A stretch of DNA of 64,000 bases, taken from positions 1 through 64,000 of the forward strand of contig NZ_VFJE01000052.1 in assembly GCF_006385255.1 (NCBI RefSeq). Direction: 5' to 3'. Positions 9,319-18,760 of this stretch are shown piece by piece (positions within the stretch are counted from its first letter, which is position 1; the number at the start of each line of letters is the position of its first letter). The notes beneath the pieces are model-generated. The model made no database searches. It worked only from the letters and a program-made list of their open reading frames with translations, and had not been told where the DNA came from. A program made the position numbers and the translations under genes. Origin of the DNA: Flavobacterium microcysteis (GTDB lineage: Bacteria; Bacteroidota; Bacteroidia; Flavobacteriales; Flavobacteriaceae).

Positions 9319-9326
9319 CAAATATA
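9319..9326 (-). promoter_or_regulatory. Promoter -7 box TATATTTG (dnaX)
   Basis: Exact TAnnTTTG match on the minus strand, 18 bases before the dnaX ATG at 9300. It overlaps an in-frame TTG, which argues against that TTG as the start. Confidence 0.6.
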
Positions 9327-9386
9327 GGTCTAAATTTAAAGATTAAAAAATACTGTTGAAAAGTTTTAAAATTAGTTTTTCACGAC

Positions 9387-9995
9387 TCAAAATCGTTCCA
9401 TATCGGGATGAAAAGTAATGTATTCATCGGTTGCCTTTTTGCCGGTTTCATGAACAATAATACTGATACAATTTGCTTTTTTAATTTCAAATGCAATTCC
9501 GGAATCTATGGCGTCATATATTTCTACAGATTCTCCAGTATCTTTGTATTTTCCGATTAATACTGCTTTGGGATACCTATTTTGAATTGTATGTAAAGAA
9601 TTTCCTGTTGCAATTCCTTCTTCAGTTTTAAATTCGGGCGAAGTAATACGGATAAGCCGAATTACTTTTTCTTTCATTTCTGAATCTTTATAAGTAGTAT
9701 AAATATTCAATTCGTTTTTCTTACCATCTTTAGAATACCAGCTGCTCCAGGCTTTTCCCATAGCAGCATCAGAAAAATCAGGACGTCCTAAAGAAGCAAG
9801 TATTTCTGCACTTTGTCCCAAATGAGTAAGCCCGATGCTTTTTCCCGGAACAATAAGTTGCTTTTCGTCTGTAGTTTTAACCGAAACAGGTTTTGCAACC
9901 GTATCTGAAACGGAATTATTTTCAATAGGTTTCACTTTTTTGTCGGAACAGGAAATAAATCCAATCCCAAGAAAAAGCCAGATTATTTTTTTCAT
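9387..9995 (-). CDS. Lipoprotein of unknown function
   Basis: A 202-residue protein with a lipoprotein signal peptide (lipobox GFISC, Cys16), so anchored in an envelope membrane. A linker to about residue 45 precedes a compact domain beginning LIVPGKSIGLTHLGQ. I do not recognise a family. The recurrent 'scaled property' look (SIGLTHLGQ, GNSLHTIQNRYP) resembles periplasmic domains that monitor small molecules, which is only an impression. It lies 11 bases after the topoisomerase IB stop, so it is probably the last gene of that operon. Confidence 0.7.
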   Translation of the reverse strand: MKKIIWLFLGIGFISCSDKKVKPIENNSVSDTVAKPVSVKTTDEKQLIVPGKSIGLTHLGQSAEILASLGRPDFSDAAMGKAWSSWYSKDGKKNELNIYTTYKDSEMKEKVIRLIRITSPEFKTEEGIATGNSLHTIQNRYPKAVLIGKYKDTGESVEIYDAIDSGIAFEIKKANCISIIVHETGKKATDEYITFHPDMERF

Positions 9996-10006
9996 GATTG
10001 TATGGA

Positions 10007-11086
10007 TTATCCTAAAACTTCAGCAATAGTCTCTTTTTTCAAGAGTCTGACTAATGCCTCTTCTTCAGGGTTTAGTTTATTATTTTTAATATTGGGCTTC
10101 ACTTTGTAGTTCCAAATGGAGCCTTTTTCATAGGAAGCGATAACAGTAGGGTGTACGTAATACTTTTTACAGACAGCTCTTGTATTTCCTAACTTTTTGG
10201 CAACATCATCAATAACCGAAACAACATTCCTTTTGCATTCCGTTAGTGTCATAAATTGGCCAATTTCCTGAAAAGTAAACAGGGCATGTACGCTTCCTGC
10301 CCAAACTCTGAAATCTTTTGCAGTAAAGTCTTCTTGTGTAATTTCTTTAAGATAATTATTGATATCTGCCGATCCGATAGAATGGTGTTTTCCTTCATCA
10401 TCATAATATTGGAAAAGTTCCTGTCCGGGAATTTCTTTGCATTTTTTGACCAAATTGGCCAATTTTCGGCTTTGCAGGCTTATTTTATGGGAAACGCCTT
10501 TTTTACCTTTAAAATCAAAGTAAACAGAAGAACTAGAAAACTTCACATGTTTATCTCGTAACGTTGTTAATCCAAAAGAGCCATACAATTTTTTATAGGC
10601 ATCATTGCCAACACGGATGTGGGTCAGTTCAATAAGTTTTACAACCAAAGCAACCACTTTTTCATAAGGCAGACCTTTTCGATTTAAATCTTTTTCAATC
10701 TGTTTTCGTATCATTGGAAGGGCATTTGCAAACCGTCTCAATCTGTAAAACTTTGATTGATTCCGGATTTTATTCCAATTTGGATGATAGCGGTATTGCT
10801 TTCTTCCCTTGGCATCAATTCCGGTGACTTGCAAATGCCCATTTTCATAAGGAGAAATCCAAACATTCTCCCAAGCTGGCGGTATAACCAGCTTTTTTAT
10901 CCTTTCAATTATTGGCTTATCCTTAAGTATTGTATTGTTTTCATCCTTATAAACAAATGCATTGTTTTTGCCTTTTGTTCGGTAATAGCCTTTATTTGTT
11001 TGAGACGAATATCTCAATCCAACAGATTGTGCTGTTACTTTTGGATTACTACCAATTTTTTGAAGTTTAGCCTCTAATCGATTCAT
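10007..11086 (-). CDS. DNA topoisomerase IB (poxvirus type)
   Basis: A 359-residue type IB topoisomerase that relaxes supercoils through a 3'-phosphotyrosine intermediate. The N-terminal domain (about 1-95) contains GYYRTKGKNNAFVYKDE and PPAWENVWI. The catalytic domain shows RVGNDAYKKLYGSFGLTTLR (Arg), a DFRVWAGS helix and the predicted active Tyr in CKKYYVHP near residue 311. Bacterial homologues are of similar length. It starts 3 bases after the stop of the preceding small gene, so it is co-transcribed. Confidence 0.9.
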   Translation of the reverse strand: MNRLEAKLQKIGSNPKVTAQSVGLRYSSQTNKGYYRTKGKNNAFVYKDENNTILKDKPIIERIKKLVIPPAWENVWISPYENGHLQVTGIDAKGRKQYRYHPNWNKIRNQSKFYRLRRFANALPMIRKQIEKDLNRKGLPYEKVVALVVKLIELTHIRVGNDAYKKLYGSFGLTTLRDKHVKFSSSSVYFDFKGKKGVSHKISLQSRKLANLVKKCKEIPGQELFQYYDDEGKHHSIGSADINNYLKEITQEDFTAKDFRVWAGSVHALFTFQEIGQFMTLTECKRNVVSVIDDVAKKLGNTRAVCKKYYVHPTVIASYEKGSIWNYKVKPNIKNNKLNPEEEALVRLLKKETIAEVLG

Positions 11087-11089
11087 ACC

Positions 11090-11398
11090 TTATTCGGAAG
11101 GCTGTCTGCCTTTAATTATGAGTTCATGTAAAGTCTGAGCGGCTTCGTCTTCTGAGAATGACAGGTCACCTGAAACATAGACTCCTTTTTCTCCTTTGTC
11201 CGATTTGATTCCGTATACAGTGGCTTCGTCTCCAGGATCGGTAGCTCCTTCGTAACGGTAAATGTGGACAATTTCGAAGCAATCGCCGCAATCTTTAATA
11301 CGGTCGGCTTCAAGATTAAAATCTACTGTAAATCCTTTTTCTGCCAACTCTTCCAAAGCTTTGGATACGGTGGCATAATGATACATTTGATGGTCCAT
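11090..11398 (-). CDS. Conserved small protein, unknown function
   Basis: A 102-residue acidic soluble protein (start [20 protein letters not shown]) without signal peptide or membrane segment. An N-terminal helix-rich half is followed by a strand-rich half containing [20 protein letters not shown]. Homologues in Bacteroidota are often labelled phosphoribosylpyrophosphate synthetase, but no PRPP-binding motif is visible, so that name is not supported. It is the first gene of a likely three-gene operon with topoisomerase IB. Confidence 0.7.
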   Translation of the reverse strand: MDHQMYHYATVSKALEELAEKGFTVDFNLEADRIKDCGDCFEIVHIYRYEGATDPGDEATVYGIKSDKGEKGVYVSGDLSFSEDEAAQTLHELIIKGRQPSE

Positions 11399-11535
11399 GA
11401 CTTTTCTTTTTAATTGGTTTTTAGTATTTCTAATTTACAATATATATTTCCCTGAAGCTGCCAACGGAATGTTAATTGAATTTATAAGATTATAAGGTAA
11501 GGTTACAGTTTAATGGAAATCTTGATTAATTGTAT

Positions 11536-11543
11536 TAGTTTTG
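11536..11543 (+). promoter_or_regulatory. Promoter -7 box TAGTTTTG (rnpB)
   Basis: Exact TAnnTTTG match ending 4 bases before the predicted 5' end of RNase P RNA, which is consistent with initiation at the mature end. Confidence 0.6.
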
Positions 11544-11545
11544 CA

Positions 11546-11854
11546 GCGCAGACCGCCTTATCGCCGTTTTGAAAAAAAGGGAGGAAAGTCCGGGCACCAT
11601 AGAGCAACATAGCGGGTAACGCCCGTCACCGGGAGCAATTTCGGGAGGACAAGTGCAACAGAAAGTATGTACAGGTAATGCTGTAGTGAAACCAGGTAAA
11701 CTCTATGTGGTGAAATACCAAGTATATCGGCTTTTAAGGGCGGCTCGTCCGTTGCCGAAGGGTAGGTAGATTGAGTTCCGGAGTAATTCGGAATCTAGAT
11801 AAATGATAAGGGTTTCTTTTTAAGAAATACAGAACCCGGCTTATAGGTCTGCTT
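11546..11854 (+). ncRNA. rnpB: RNase P RNA, bacterial class A
   Basis: The catalytic RNA of RNase P, which trims tRNA 5' leaders. The signature GAGGAAAGTCCGGGC is at 11581-11595 and the conserved 3' core (GAACCCGGCTTATAGG) is at 11832-11847. Helix P1 closes with GCAGACC (11548-11554) and GGTCTGC (11846-11852). A run of six T follows directly as terminator. The 3' end abuts the stop of the convergent response regulator at 11857. Confidence 0.95.
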
Positions 11855-11856
11855 TT

Positions 11857-12552
11857 TTATTGTTTGAGTTTGAATTCCAATCCTATATTACGGATGCTTT
11901 CGATTGAAATCTTCGAATCGTCGCTAAAATACTTTCTTAAACGACTGATAAATACATCCATGCTTCGGCCGGAAAAAAAATCATCATTTCCCCAGACAGC
12001 TTTTAGGATTTCTTCTCGTTTCAATAACTGGTTTTTGTTTTTATACAAGAAAAGAATCAAGGAACCTTCTTTTTCAGTCACTCTTTGGATGGTATTTCCA
12101 TTTTTTAATTCCAGTCGCTGCGGATTAAAAATATAATTGCCAATCTGGATTTCTTCAGAAACAGGAAGGGTTGCCTTTTCACTTCTTCTGACGATATTGT
12201 TTAAGCGGAGAACCAACTCATCAGCTTCAAAAGGTTTGGCAATATAATCATCGGCTCCTAATTTAAGCCCTTTGATCTTGTCATCTTTTAATTTTCGGGC
12301 TGTCAGAAAGACAAAAGGAACTTCAGGGTTTATCTTTATGATTTTTTCCGCCAATGTGAATCCGTCAATTTTAGGCATCATGACATCAAAAATACAAATG
12401 CTGAAGTCTTCGTTTTGGAACAGACTTAGCGCTTCTTCGCCGTCTTTGGCCCAAAAAACCTGAAAGTTATGAAGATCCAGATATTGCTTGAGAATCATTG
12501 CAAAATCAAAATCATCTTCCGCTAAAAGTACCTTTTTGATAATAGTTGTCAC
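11857..12552 (-). CDS. OmpR-family response regulator
   Basis: A 231-residue two-domain regulator. The receiver domain (residues 1-120) has the acidic pair EDD (12-14), the phospho-acceptor Asp in CIFDVMMP near residue 55, TAR, and KPF with the conserved Lys near 107. A winged-helix DNA-binding domain follows (about 135-230, with SMDVFISRLRKYF). It starts with GTG at 12552, 14 bases after the histidine kinase stop, so the pair is co-transcribed. It resembles the RprY type of Bacteroidota. Its stop lies 5 bases from the end of rnpB on the opposite strand. Confidence 0.9.
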   Translation of the reverse strand: MTTIIKKVLLAEDDFDFAMILKQYLDLHNFQVFWAKDGEEALSLFQNEDFSICIFDVMMPKIDGFTLAEKIIKINPEVPFVFLTARKLKDDKIKGLKLGADDYIAKPFEADELVLRLNNIVRRSEKATLPVSEEIQIGNYIFNPQRLELKNGNTIQRVTEKEGSLILFLYKNKNQLLKREEILKAVWGNDDFFSGRSMDVFISRLRKYFSDDSKISIESIRNIGLEFKLKQ

Positions 12553-12566
12553 TGTATAAATTCTAA

Positions 12567-13946
12567 TTATCCGTTTGTAATCTGAAGTCTAAGGTCAAAA
12601 GTAGCTCCTTTACCCAAATCGCTAATGACATGAATACTTCCCTGATGCGCTTTTATGATCTGGTCTACATAATAAAGTCCTAAGCCTAATCCTTTAGCAT
12701 CATGCAGGTCGCCTTGTTCTACACGATAGAATTTATCAAATAGGAGGGAATGCTTGTTTTTTGAAATACCAATTCCGTCATCTGAAATACTGATGGCAAA
12801 CTGGCCTTCTTGCAAGGAAGCTTTTACCTTAATATTTGTACAGCCATACTTTACGGCATTCTCCAAAACATTGGTTATAGCCGTAGTCAGATGGAATTTA
12901 TCAAGGCTAATGCTGATTTTTTTGGGATCAAGCATTTTTTCAATCAAAATATCAGGATAGGCAATTTGAAAGTCGTTGACGATTGAGTTTAAAAAATCGG
13001 GCATCAGTACTTTTTCTTTGTGCAGTTCGATTTCTTCAAACCCTAAAGAATTGGTCATTACCTGGTCAATTAGGTTCTGCAAACGGTTATTTTGGCGAAT
13101 AATGGTTCCCAGCACGGTGTTATAGGTCTCATCATTTTCACGGATTTCCTTGCGTTCTAAAATTTTTGTAGAAACGGAGAGGGTCGTGAGCGGTGTTTTG
13201 AGTTCGTGGGTAATATTGTTGATAAAATCAGTCTTGATGTCACTGATTTTCTTTTGCTTAATCAAGGCTTTTAAAGCAATTACAAAAAGAGTAATCAAGG
13301 TTAGTATAGAAAAAACGGCAAAAATGAGAATGAGTGCCATTCTTTTTAGTACTATATATTCCCAGTTTTTAATCGAGACATATAAAGTGTCTTCTGTCAG
13401 AAGTTTATAATCGGAACTGAGTTCTTGCTTTTTAAAAGAACCGCTGGTAGTGCCAACATAATTCCGAATCAGAAAAGCATCATCTAAAGAGGCCAGGTCG
13501 CCGTATAATTTATTTTCAATAAAAGGCTTTTCTGCAAATATGGTGTCCGCTTCTTTTGTAGCGTCATAAATCACGAATTTGTCTAAAACGATAGCAAAAT
13601 CAATAGTTAGATTTGGTATTTCATTTTCAAATTCTTCCTGCAGTTTTCGCGTAAGCTCGCTTTTGAATTCATTTTGTAACAGCGCATTTTTGATATGGAA
13701 GCGTGTGCTTTTATCACGAATGTAATTTTCTGCCAACTGTTTATACAGCAAATCCTTTTTGCTAAAGATTGTAGTATCGATATCACTGTAATCGTTTGTG
13801 ATTTTTGCAATTTTCTCCTTGATTTCAGAACGAAACTGCTCGACCTTATACTCATAAGTCGTCTTGACCAAATAGTATTGTATGGCCGAAAGAACGACCA
13901 GAACCAGAGCCGAGAATCCTATTAATAAGTTGATTTTCTTTTTCAT
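12567..13946 (-). CDS. Sensor histidine kinase (RprX-like)
   Basis: A 459-residue membrane sensor kinase. One transmembrane segment lies at about residues 6-27 and a second at about 203-226, bracketing a periplasmic sensor of some 175 residues. The dimerisation/phosphoacceptor box is NNITHELKTPLTT, with the His near 248. The ATPase part has the N box (NVLENAVKYG), G1 (DDGIGI) and G2 (GLGLGLYYV). It phosphorylates the downstream response regulator. The signal is unknown. Confidence 0.9.
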   Translation of the reverse strand: MKKKINLLIGFSALVLVVLSAIQYYLVKTTYEYKVEQFRSEIKEKIAKITNDYSDIDTTIFSKKDLLYKQLAENYIRDKSTRFHIKNALLQNEFKSELTRKLQEEFENEIPNLTIDFAIVLDKFVIYDATKEADTIFAEKPFIENKLYGDLASLDDAFLIRNYVGTTSGSFKKQELSSDYKLLTEDTLYVSIKNWEYIVLKRMALILIFAVFSILTLITLFVIALKALIKQKKISDIKTDFINNITHELKTPLTTLSVSTKILERKEIRENDETYNTVLGTIIRQNNRLQNLIDQVMTNSLGFEEIELHKEKVLMPDFLNSIVNDFQIAYPDILIEKMLDPKKISISLDKFHLTTAITNVLENAVKYGCTNIKVKASLQEGQFAISISDDGIGISKNKHSLLFDKFYRVEQGDLHDAKGLGLGLYYVDQIIKAHQGSIHVISDLGKGATFDLRLQITNG

Positions 13947-14089
13947 ACTGAAAGATTGCTAAGCCAAAAATAAGCGATTTATTCTGAAAAAAAGACATTA
14001 ACCCAGCATTAACCTAGCATTAACTCTCGCAGTCTGTTTTTAAACCAATTTTGCTACTGACGATATACAAACAATTTCAAATTGCAAAA

Positions 14090-15103
14090 ATGCATACTAA
14101 ACTAGTACTTATAATCATGCTGCTGTTTTCAAAAATCTATTCCTATTCTCAGAAAATCCCGGAAGATTTCGGTTACAGGCATATTGCCATGAAATACCAG
14201 GACGATCCGGTTGATATTATTGTTATCTCTAAAAAAGGCGAAGAAAAGATAGCCAAGCCTATTTTCTTTTTTTGTCAGGGAAGTTTGCCACAGCCTGTGG
14301 TTAAATATGACGAAAAAGGACTTTATGGGACGTTGCCATTTGATGAGAATCCCTTTTTAGAAGCCTATCATATTGTTATTGTAGGAAAACCATTTATACC
14401 TATTATTTCTGATGTCAATAAATTGGGAAAAGACTATATGTATTTAAAAGACATAGAAAAGGAAATGCCACCAAAAGGATATACTGAAAGAAACTACCTG
14501 GACTATTATGTGTTTCGGAACAACTTCGTGCTAAAACAATTGGCTAAAGAACGTTGGGTAAAAAATAAAAAACTGGTGGTAGTCGGACATTCGGAAGGAA
14601 GTTCTGTTGCTGCAAAAATGACTTCAATCAACAAAAAAATCACCCACCTGATTTATTCCGGAGGTAATCCGTATGGAAGAATAATGAACATTTTGGCCCA
14701 GAGTAGGAGCTTTGACAGTGATTCTGTTGATGAAGGAAAAAATACGATTGAACATTGGAAAAAAGTTGTCGCACATTCTAATGATACGAATCTAACCAAT
14801 GGAGATACGTATAAGACAACCTATAGCTTTTCGTTGCCTCAAAAAGAAAACCTGATTCGCTTGAACATTCCGGTACTGGTTTCTTACGGAACCAAAGATT
14901 GGTCGGCTCCGTTTAACGATTTATTTCAGATTGAAGCCATACGGGAAAAGAAAGACAATTGTACTTTTATGAGCTATCTGAATTTAGAGCATAATTATTT
15001 CCCTATAAATGTGGATGGAACGGTTAACTATGAAGTCTATAATTGGGATAAAATTGCGGCTGATTGGTTAAACTGGCTAAATAATTCTGACAATGAAGGT
15101 TAG
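14090..15103 (+). CDS. Secreted alpha/beta hydrolase
   Basis: The preferred start is the ATG at 14090, because the upstream in-frame TTG at 14051 overlaps a CAATTTTG promoter-like box and leaves no leader. This gives 337 residues with a signal peptide (MHTKLVLIIMLLFSKIYSYSQ). The nucleophile elbow is GHSEGSS and the C-terminal part has a late Asp (GTKDWSAP) and His (LEHNYFP), a plausible Ser-Asp-His triad. The substrate is unknown. The next gene's ATG overlaps the last 11 bases, so the hydrolase and the outer-membrane barrel are translationally coupled. Confidence 0.8.
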   Translation: MHTKLVLIIMLLFSKIYSYSQKIPEDFGYRHIAMKYQDDPVDIIVISKKGEEKIAKPIFFFCQGSLPQPVVKYDEKGLYGTLPFDENPFLEAYHIVIVGKPFIPIISDVNKLGKDYMYLKDIEKEMPPKGYTERNYLDYYVFRNNFVLKQLAKERWVKNKKLVVVGHSEGSSVAAKMTSINKKITHLIYSGGNPYGRIMNILAQSRSFDSDSVDEGKNTIEHWKKVVAHSNDTNLTNGDTYKTTYSFSLPQKENLIRLNIPVLVSYGTKDWSAPFNDLFQIEAIREKKDNCTFMSYLNLEHNYFPINVDGTVNYEVYNWDKIAADWLNWLNNSDNEG

Positions 15104-17183
15104 AATCGTATTGGCTTTACTGCTGTTGGCAAGTAGCGCTTCTTTTGCCCAGGAAACAGAAAAAGACACTCTCAATCAAATGGAAGAAGTTGTTATTGAA
15201 GGAAACACTAAAACATATATTTATAAAAACGGAAACATTAAGATAGATATAGCAAATTCAATCCATAAGACGGTTTCCAATACTTTGGATCTTTTGTCAA
15301 GACTTCCTAAAATCCAGATAAGCCCGGATAGGGAAAAAATTACGGTTATAGGAAAAGGAGCACCGCTAATATACATAGATAACCAGAAAGTCGAAATGAA
15401 TGATTTGGAAGCGTTATCTGTGGAAGATATCAAAACGATAGAAATCATTGATAATCCATCATCAAAATATGAAGCCGAAGGGCGGTCTGTCATATTGATT
15501 ACCAGAAAGACAAGCAAAAAAGAAGGCTTTCAGTTGGTCTTTACAGAAAATGCAGCCTTTAAAAAGAAGTTTAATAATTATCTGGGACTGAATTCCAGTC
15601 TGAAATTAAGCAAAACGGAATTTAAGGCGAATTTCAATTACAATAGGTTAAATCCGTGGGAAAGCAATGGTAGTGATTATACCATTCCTGCTAAGGCTAT
15701 TGAATCCAATTACCGGGTTGCAGGTTACACTAAAAGGGATAAATACGTTTATGGTGTGGGAGTTTATCATAAGATTAATGAAGAAGAAGATTTTTCATTT
15801 ACCACAAACGGAACTTATAAAGATGATGATTTCGATTTTTCTACAAAAACACATAACAAAATAGGAGAAGAACAAAATCGCATACAAACTTTAGGAAAAA
15901 GCAAAGAGCACGAAAGCTTTATCAATTCATTTTTTAATTATAACAAGAAAATAACCAATTGGAATGCTTCTCTTTTTGCGGGTTTGCAGTATTCCAATTA
16001 TAGCTCAGGATCATTTACAAGCGCTTTGAATAATTACAACGAAACAACCTACCAGCCTTTCCAGCAAACACAAGATGATTTTAATGTAGATGTTTTCTCG
16101 GGGCGGATTGATTTTGAAAAGAAATTCAAAAATGAAATGAAGTGGGAGATGGGAGCACAGCATTCTTCAGCCATTGCCCATACAGATTTGAAGATTAAAA
16201 ATTTTGAGCAGGATTTGGCTTCCAATTCAAAGTACAAACTCAAAGAAAAAAATACTGCTGCCTATGCCCAATTATCAGGAAGCTTTATGAAGATTTCCTG
16301 GATGGCAGGTGTGAGGGCAGAAAACACGAGGATTTTAGGTCGCTATGAGGGAGAACCGACTTCTGTTGATAAAAACTACACTACTTTATTTCCGAAAGCT
16401 GAGTTGAGTATGCCTATAGACAGTACAAAAACGCTAAACCTGAATTATGGAAGAAGTATTTCCAGACCGGATTATTCATCAACAAGTCAAGGCATTACTT
16501 ATATCAATCCGTATTTTGCCTTTGCTACTAATATCAATCTAAATCCATCTATTACGAGTGAATTAGCGGCTAATTTTCAATACAAAGACAAATCGGTGAA
16601 GTTTAGCTATTACGAAAACAGCAATGTAATAAACTACGGTTTTCTATATAATGAACCTCAAAATTTATTGATATACCGACCACAAAATTTTGAAAAAGAA
16701 ACAGGATACAATCTGGAATTTGTATTGCCTTTTAGTAGCGGTTTCTGGTCATCAAACAATACAATCAGCCTTATTTTAAATAAAATTGAAGATACTTCAG
16801 CAGTGATTGGAGATACTAAACCGTATGCGTATTATTATTCCAATCATGTTTTTAAGTTGAAAAATGAATTGCAGTTTTCTGTAACCGGCTGGGGACTAAC
16901 TAGCAGAAATGAGGGCGTTTTTCAAAGAAATTCTTATTTCCAGTTGGATTTGGCAGCATCTAAGACCTTTTTCAAAAACCTTTCCTGTACGGTCAATTAC
17001 AACAATGTGTTTATGAACAGAACCTTTACAGAAAATTTTGAAGTCAGTAAAGTACGTTCTAACGCCATCTTTTTCGTAGATAACTGCGAATTCTCAATAG
17101 CAATCCGATATACCTTTGGAAAGATAAAAGACTCTATTTATAAAGAAAAAGAAGTAAATGAAAATTCAGGAAGGATAAAATGA
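15093..17183 (+). CDS. Outer-membrane beta-barrel protein with plug-like N-terminus
   Basis: A 696-residue protein with a signal peptide (cleavage after SASFAQ). Residues about 30-145 resemble a TonB-receptor plug (EEVVIEG, then IDNQKVEMNDLEAL and IEIIDNPSSKYEAEG). The rest is a barrel with alternating Tyr/Asn/Phe-rich strands, like the outer-membrane beta-barrel family found next to regulators and hydrolases in Bacteroidota. No CarboxypepD-like regulatory domain and no SusD partner is present. It is translationally coupled to the upstream hydrolase. The transported ligand cannot be inferred. Confidence 0.85.
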   Translation: MKVRIVLALLLLASSASFAQETEKDTLNQMEEVVIEGNTKTYIYKNGNIKIDIANSIHKTVSNTLDLLSRLPKIQISPDREKITVIGKGAPLIYIDNQKVEMNDLEALSVEDIKTIEIIDNPSSKYEAEGRSVILITRKTSKKEGFQLVFTENAAFKKKFNNYLGLNSSLKLSKTEFKANFNYNRLNPWESNGSDYTIPAKAIESNYRVAGYTKRDKYVYGVGVYHKINEEEDFSFTTNGTYKDDDFDFSTKTHNKIGEEQNRIQTLGKSKEHESFINSFFNYNKKITNWNASLFAGLQYSNYSSGSFTSALNNYNETTYQPFQQTQDDFNVDVFSGRIDFEKKFKNEMKWEMGAQHSSAIAHTDLKIKNFEQDLASNSKYKLKEKNTAAYAQLSGSFMKISWMAGVRAENTRILGRYEGEPTSVDKNYTTLFPKAELSMPIDSTKTLNLNYGRSISRPDYSSTSQGITYINPYFAFATNINLNPSITSELAANFQYKDKSVKFSYYENSNVINYGFLYNEPQNLLIYRPQNFEKETGYNLEFVLPFSSGFWSSNNTISLILNKIEDTSAVIGDTKPYAYYYSNHVFKLKNELQFSVTGWGLTSRNEGVFQRNSYFQLDLAASKTFFKNLSCTVNYNNVFMNRTFTENFEVSKVRSNAIFFVDNCEFSIAIRYTFGKIKDSIYKEKEVNENSGRIK

Positions 17184-17238
17184 TTCCGCAGATTTCCTCA
17201 TCAATCAAAAATCACAAAAAAACAGTTAAGTCTGCGGA

Positions 17239-17835
17239 TTATCCTTCGTCGTCCTCCGTAATTTCAGCTTCATTTCTTAATTCTTCATCCTCACCGCTGT
17301 TAATTTCAAAAAATGAAAAAACAGAGCCGCCATAGACTTTTTTGAAAGAAAAATTAATCATGTGATCCAGCTTCGTATATTTTGAATGTTCGATAATCAT
17401 CATGCCGTCTTCTTCAAGAAGTTCGTTGGCAAAGATAAGTTCTACCAGTTTTTCAAATGTAGCCTGGTCAAGATCATAAGGAGGGTCGGCAAAAATAATG
17501 TCGTAAGAAGCTTTATTCTTTTCAACAAACTTAAATACATCGCTTTTGACACCTGCAATACCAAAACCAAACTCGTCAGCTGTCTGTTTGATGAACTTTA
17601 CACAGCCAAAATCACCATCGACGCTCGTAATAGTCTCGCAGCCGCGTGAAGCAAATTCATAGCTAATGTTACCTGTTCCTGCAAACAGGTCTAAAACTTT
17701 CAATCCGTTGAAATTGAAATAGTTGTTCAATACGTTGAACAGGGCTTCCTTGCTCATGTCTGTTGTTGGACGGACCGGCAGGCCTTTTGGAGGCGAAATT
17801 CGCCTTCCTTTATATTTCCCGGATATGATTCTCAT
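17239..17835 (-). CDS. rsmD: 16S rRNA (guanine(966)-N2)-methyltransferase RsmD
   Basis: A 198-residue SAM-dependent methyltransferase for G966 of 16S rRNA. It starts MRIISGKYKGRRI, has PVRPTTDMSKEALFN, the SAM motif LDLFAGTGNIS and the catalytic DPPY (FADPPYD). It carries an acidic C-terminal tail beyond the catalytic domain. It begins at the base directly after the stop of the DUF3822 gene, so they form a two-gene operon, an association that recurs in Bacteroidota. Confidence 0.92.
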   Translation of the reverse strand: MRIISGKYKGRRISPPKGLPVRPTTDMSKEALFNVLNNYFNFNGLKVLDLFAGTGNISYEFASRGCETITSVDGDFGCVKFIKQTADEFGFGIAGVKSDVFKFVEKNKASYDIIFADPPYDLDQATFEKLVELIFANELLEEDGMMIIEHSKYTKLDHMINFSFKKVYGGSVFSFFEINSGEDEELRNEAEITEDDEG

Positions 17836-18654
17836 TTATGAGTTGAATAAGATAAAATATTTTAAATTTTCCAGTGTTGAAAAATCATTGTGCTTTTGCG
17901 TATGGAACACATTCATTAAGGATATGTTCCTGATATATCGGTAGGCAATCTTAAATAGATCGCTTTCTTCTGAAATTTCGCCCAGCAATTGTAATTTGAA
18001 GGTTTCAGGGTTCAGTTTTAACTGTTCTGCTGTAAAAAGAATATAGTAGATAAAATCCTCTTTGGTCTGATATTCAAATGAATTAAACAGTAAAAGCTTT
18101 TGGTTTTCGATCACTACAATTTCAAAATGTTCTTTTCCTACATGTACAAATAGCTGCGTTTCTGAAACATTCTTTGAATTTTCCAGAATTTTCTGTACTA
18201 AAATGCTATTAACATGCAGATAATCAAAACTATCAAACTGGTCAAGCAGATAGTTGTTGAAATTGACATACGGAATGTAGGTATTCACCATATCAAAAGG
18301 TTCAAGAACGTCAAAGGCAAAAAAATCAGATTCAAAAACTTTGGTACTGTATTGGAGATAGCTTCCTAAATAATTTTCATCAAACATTGCTTTTGGCACA
18401 AAAGAAGAAAGATTGTTTTCATGAAGGACAACTACTTCGTCATAGGTTGCCGTTAGTTCTTTATGGTTTACAAAAGCTTGCCAATAATGGTCTTCTACTT
18501 TGATGGATTTTTCAAAATCATTAAAATCGACTTCTTTGACAAACAGAACGGTCTGATTCAAAGTATCAAAACAGCAAAATCGGAATCCATTCAAAGATAC
18601 TTGAATGGAAAGTTTCCTGTATTTTTTTTCTGTTATGTTTGTGTTAGCCGACAT
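17836..18654 (-). CDS. DUF3822 family protein
   Basis: A 272-residue cytoplasmic protein without signal peptide. The N-terminal strand pattern (LSIQVSLNGFRFCCFD) and a later FVHVGKEHFEIVVIEN segment suggest a duplicated ribonuclease-H/actin-like fold, typical of DUF3822. The function is unknown. It is immediately upstream of and abutting rsmD, so a role in ribosome or RNA metabolism is possible but only inferred from position. Confidence 0.8.
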   Translation of the reverse strand: MSANTNITEKKYRKLSIQVSLNGFRFCCFDTLNQTVLFVKEVDFNDFEKSIKVEDHYWQAFVNHKELTATYDEVVVLHENNLSSFVPKAMFDENYLGSYLQYSTKVFESDFFAFDVLEPFDMVNTYIPYVNFNNYLLDQFDSFDYLHVNSILVQKILENSKNVSETQLFVHVGKEHFEIVVIENQKLLLFNSFEYQTKEDFIYYILFTAEQLKLNPETFKLQLLGEISEESDLFKIAYRYIRNISLMNVFHTQKHNDFSTLENLKYFILFNS

Positions 18655-18673
18655 TGATTTTTTCTGATGTTGG

Positions 18674-18681
18674 CAAACTTA
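18674..18681 (-). promoter_or_regulatory. Promoter -7 box TAAGTTTG (DUF3822-rsmD)
   Basis: Exact TAnnTTTG match on the minus strand, 19 bases before the DUF3822 ATG at 18654. Confidence 0.55.
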
Positions 18682-18760
18682 CAATTTTTTGTGGCATACT
18701 CCTCATATTTATAGGGCAAAACTTCTCTTAAATCTATAACTTTACGGCAAATAATAAACC

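Noticed and set aside
14051..14089. Upstream TTG start for the alpha/beta hydrolase
   Set aside because: It overlaps a promoter-like CAATTTTG box, and the ATG at 14090 starts a clean signal peptide.
17185..17238. Inverted arms TCCGCAGA / TCTGCGGA between the barrel gene and rsmD
   Set aside because: The loop is about 38 bases and there is no T run; too weak to call a terminator.
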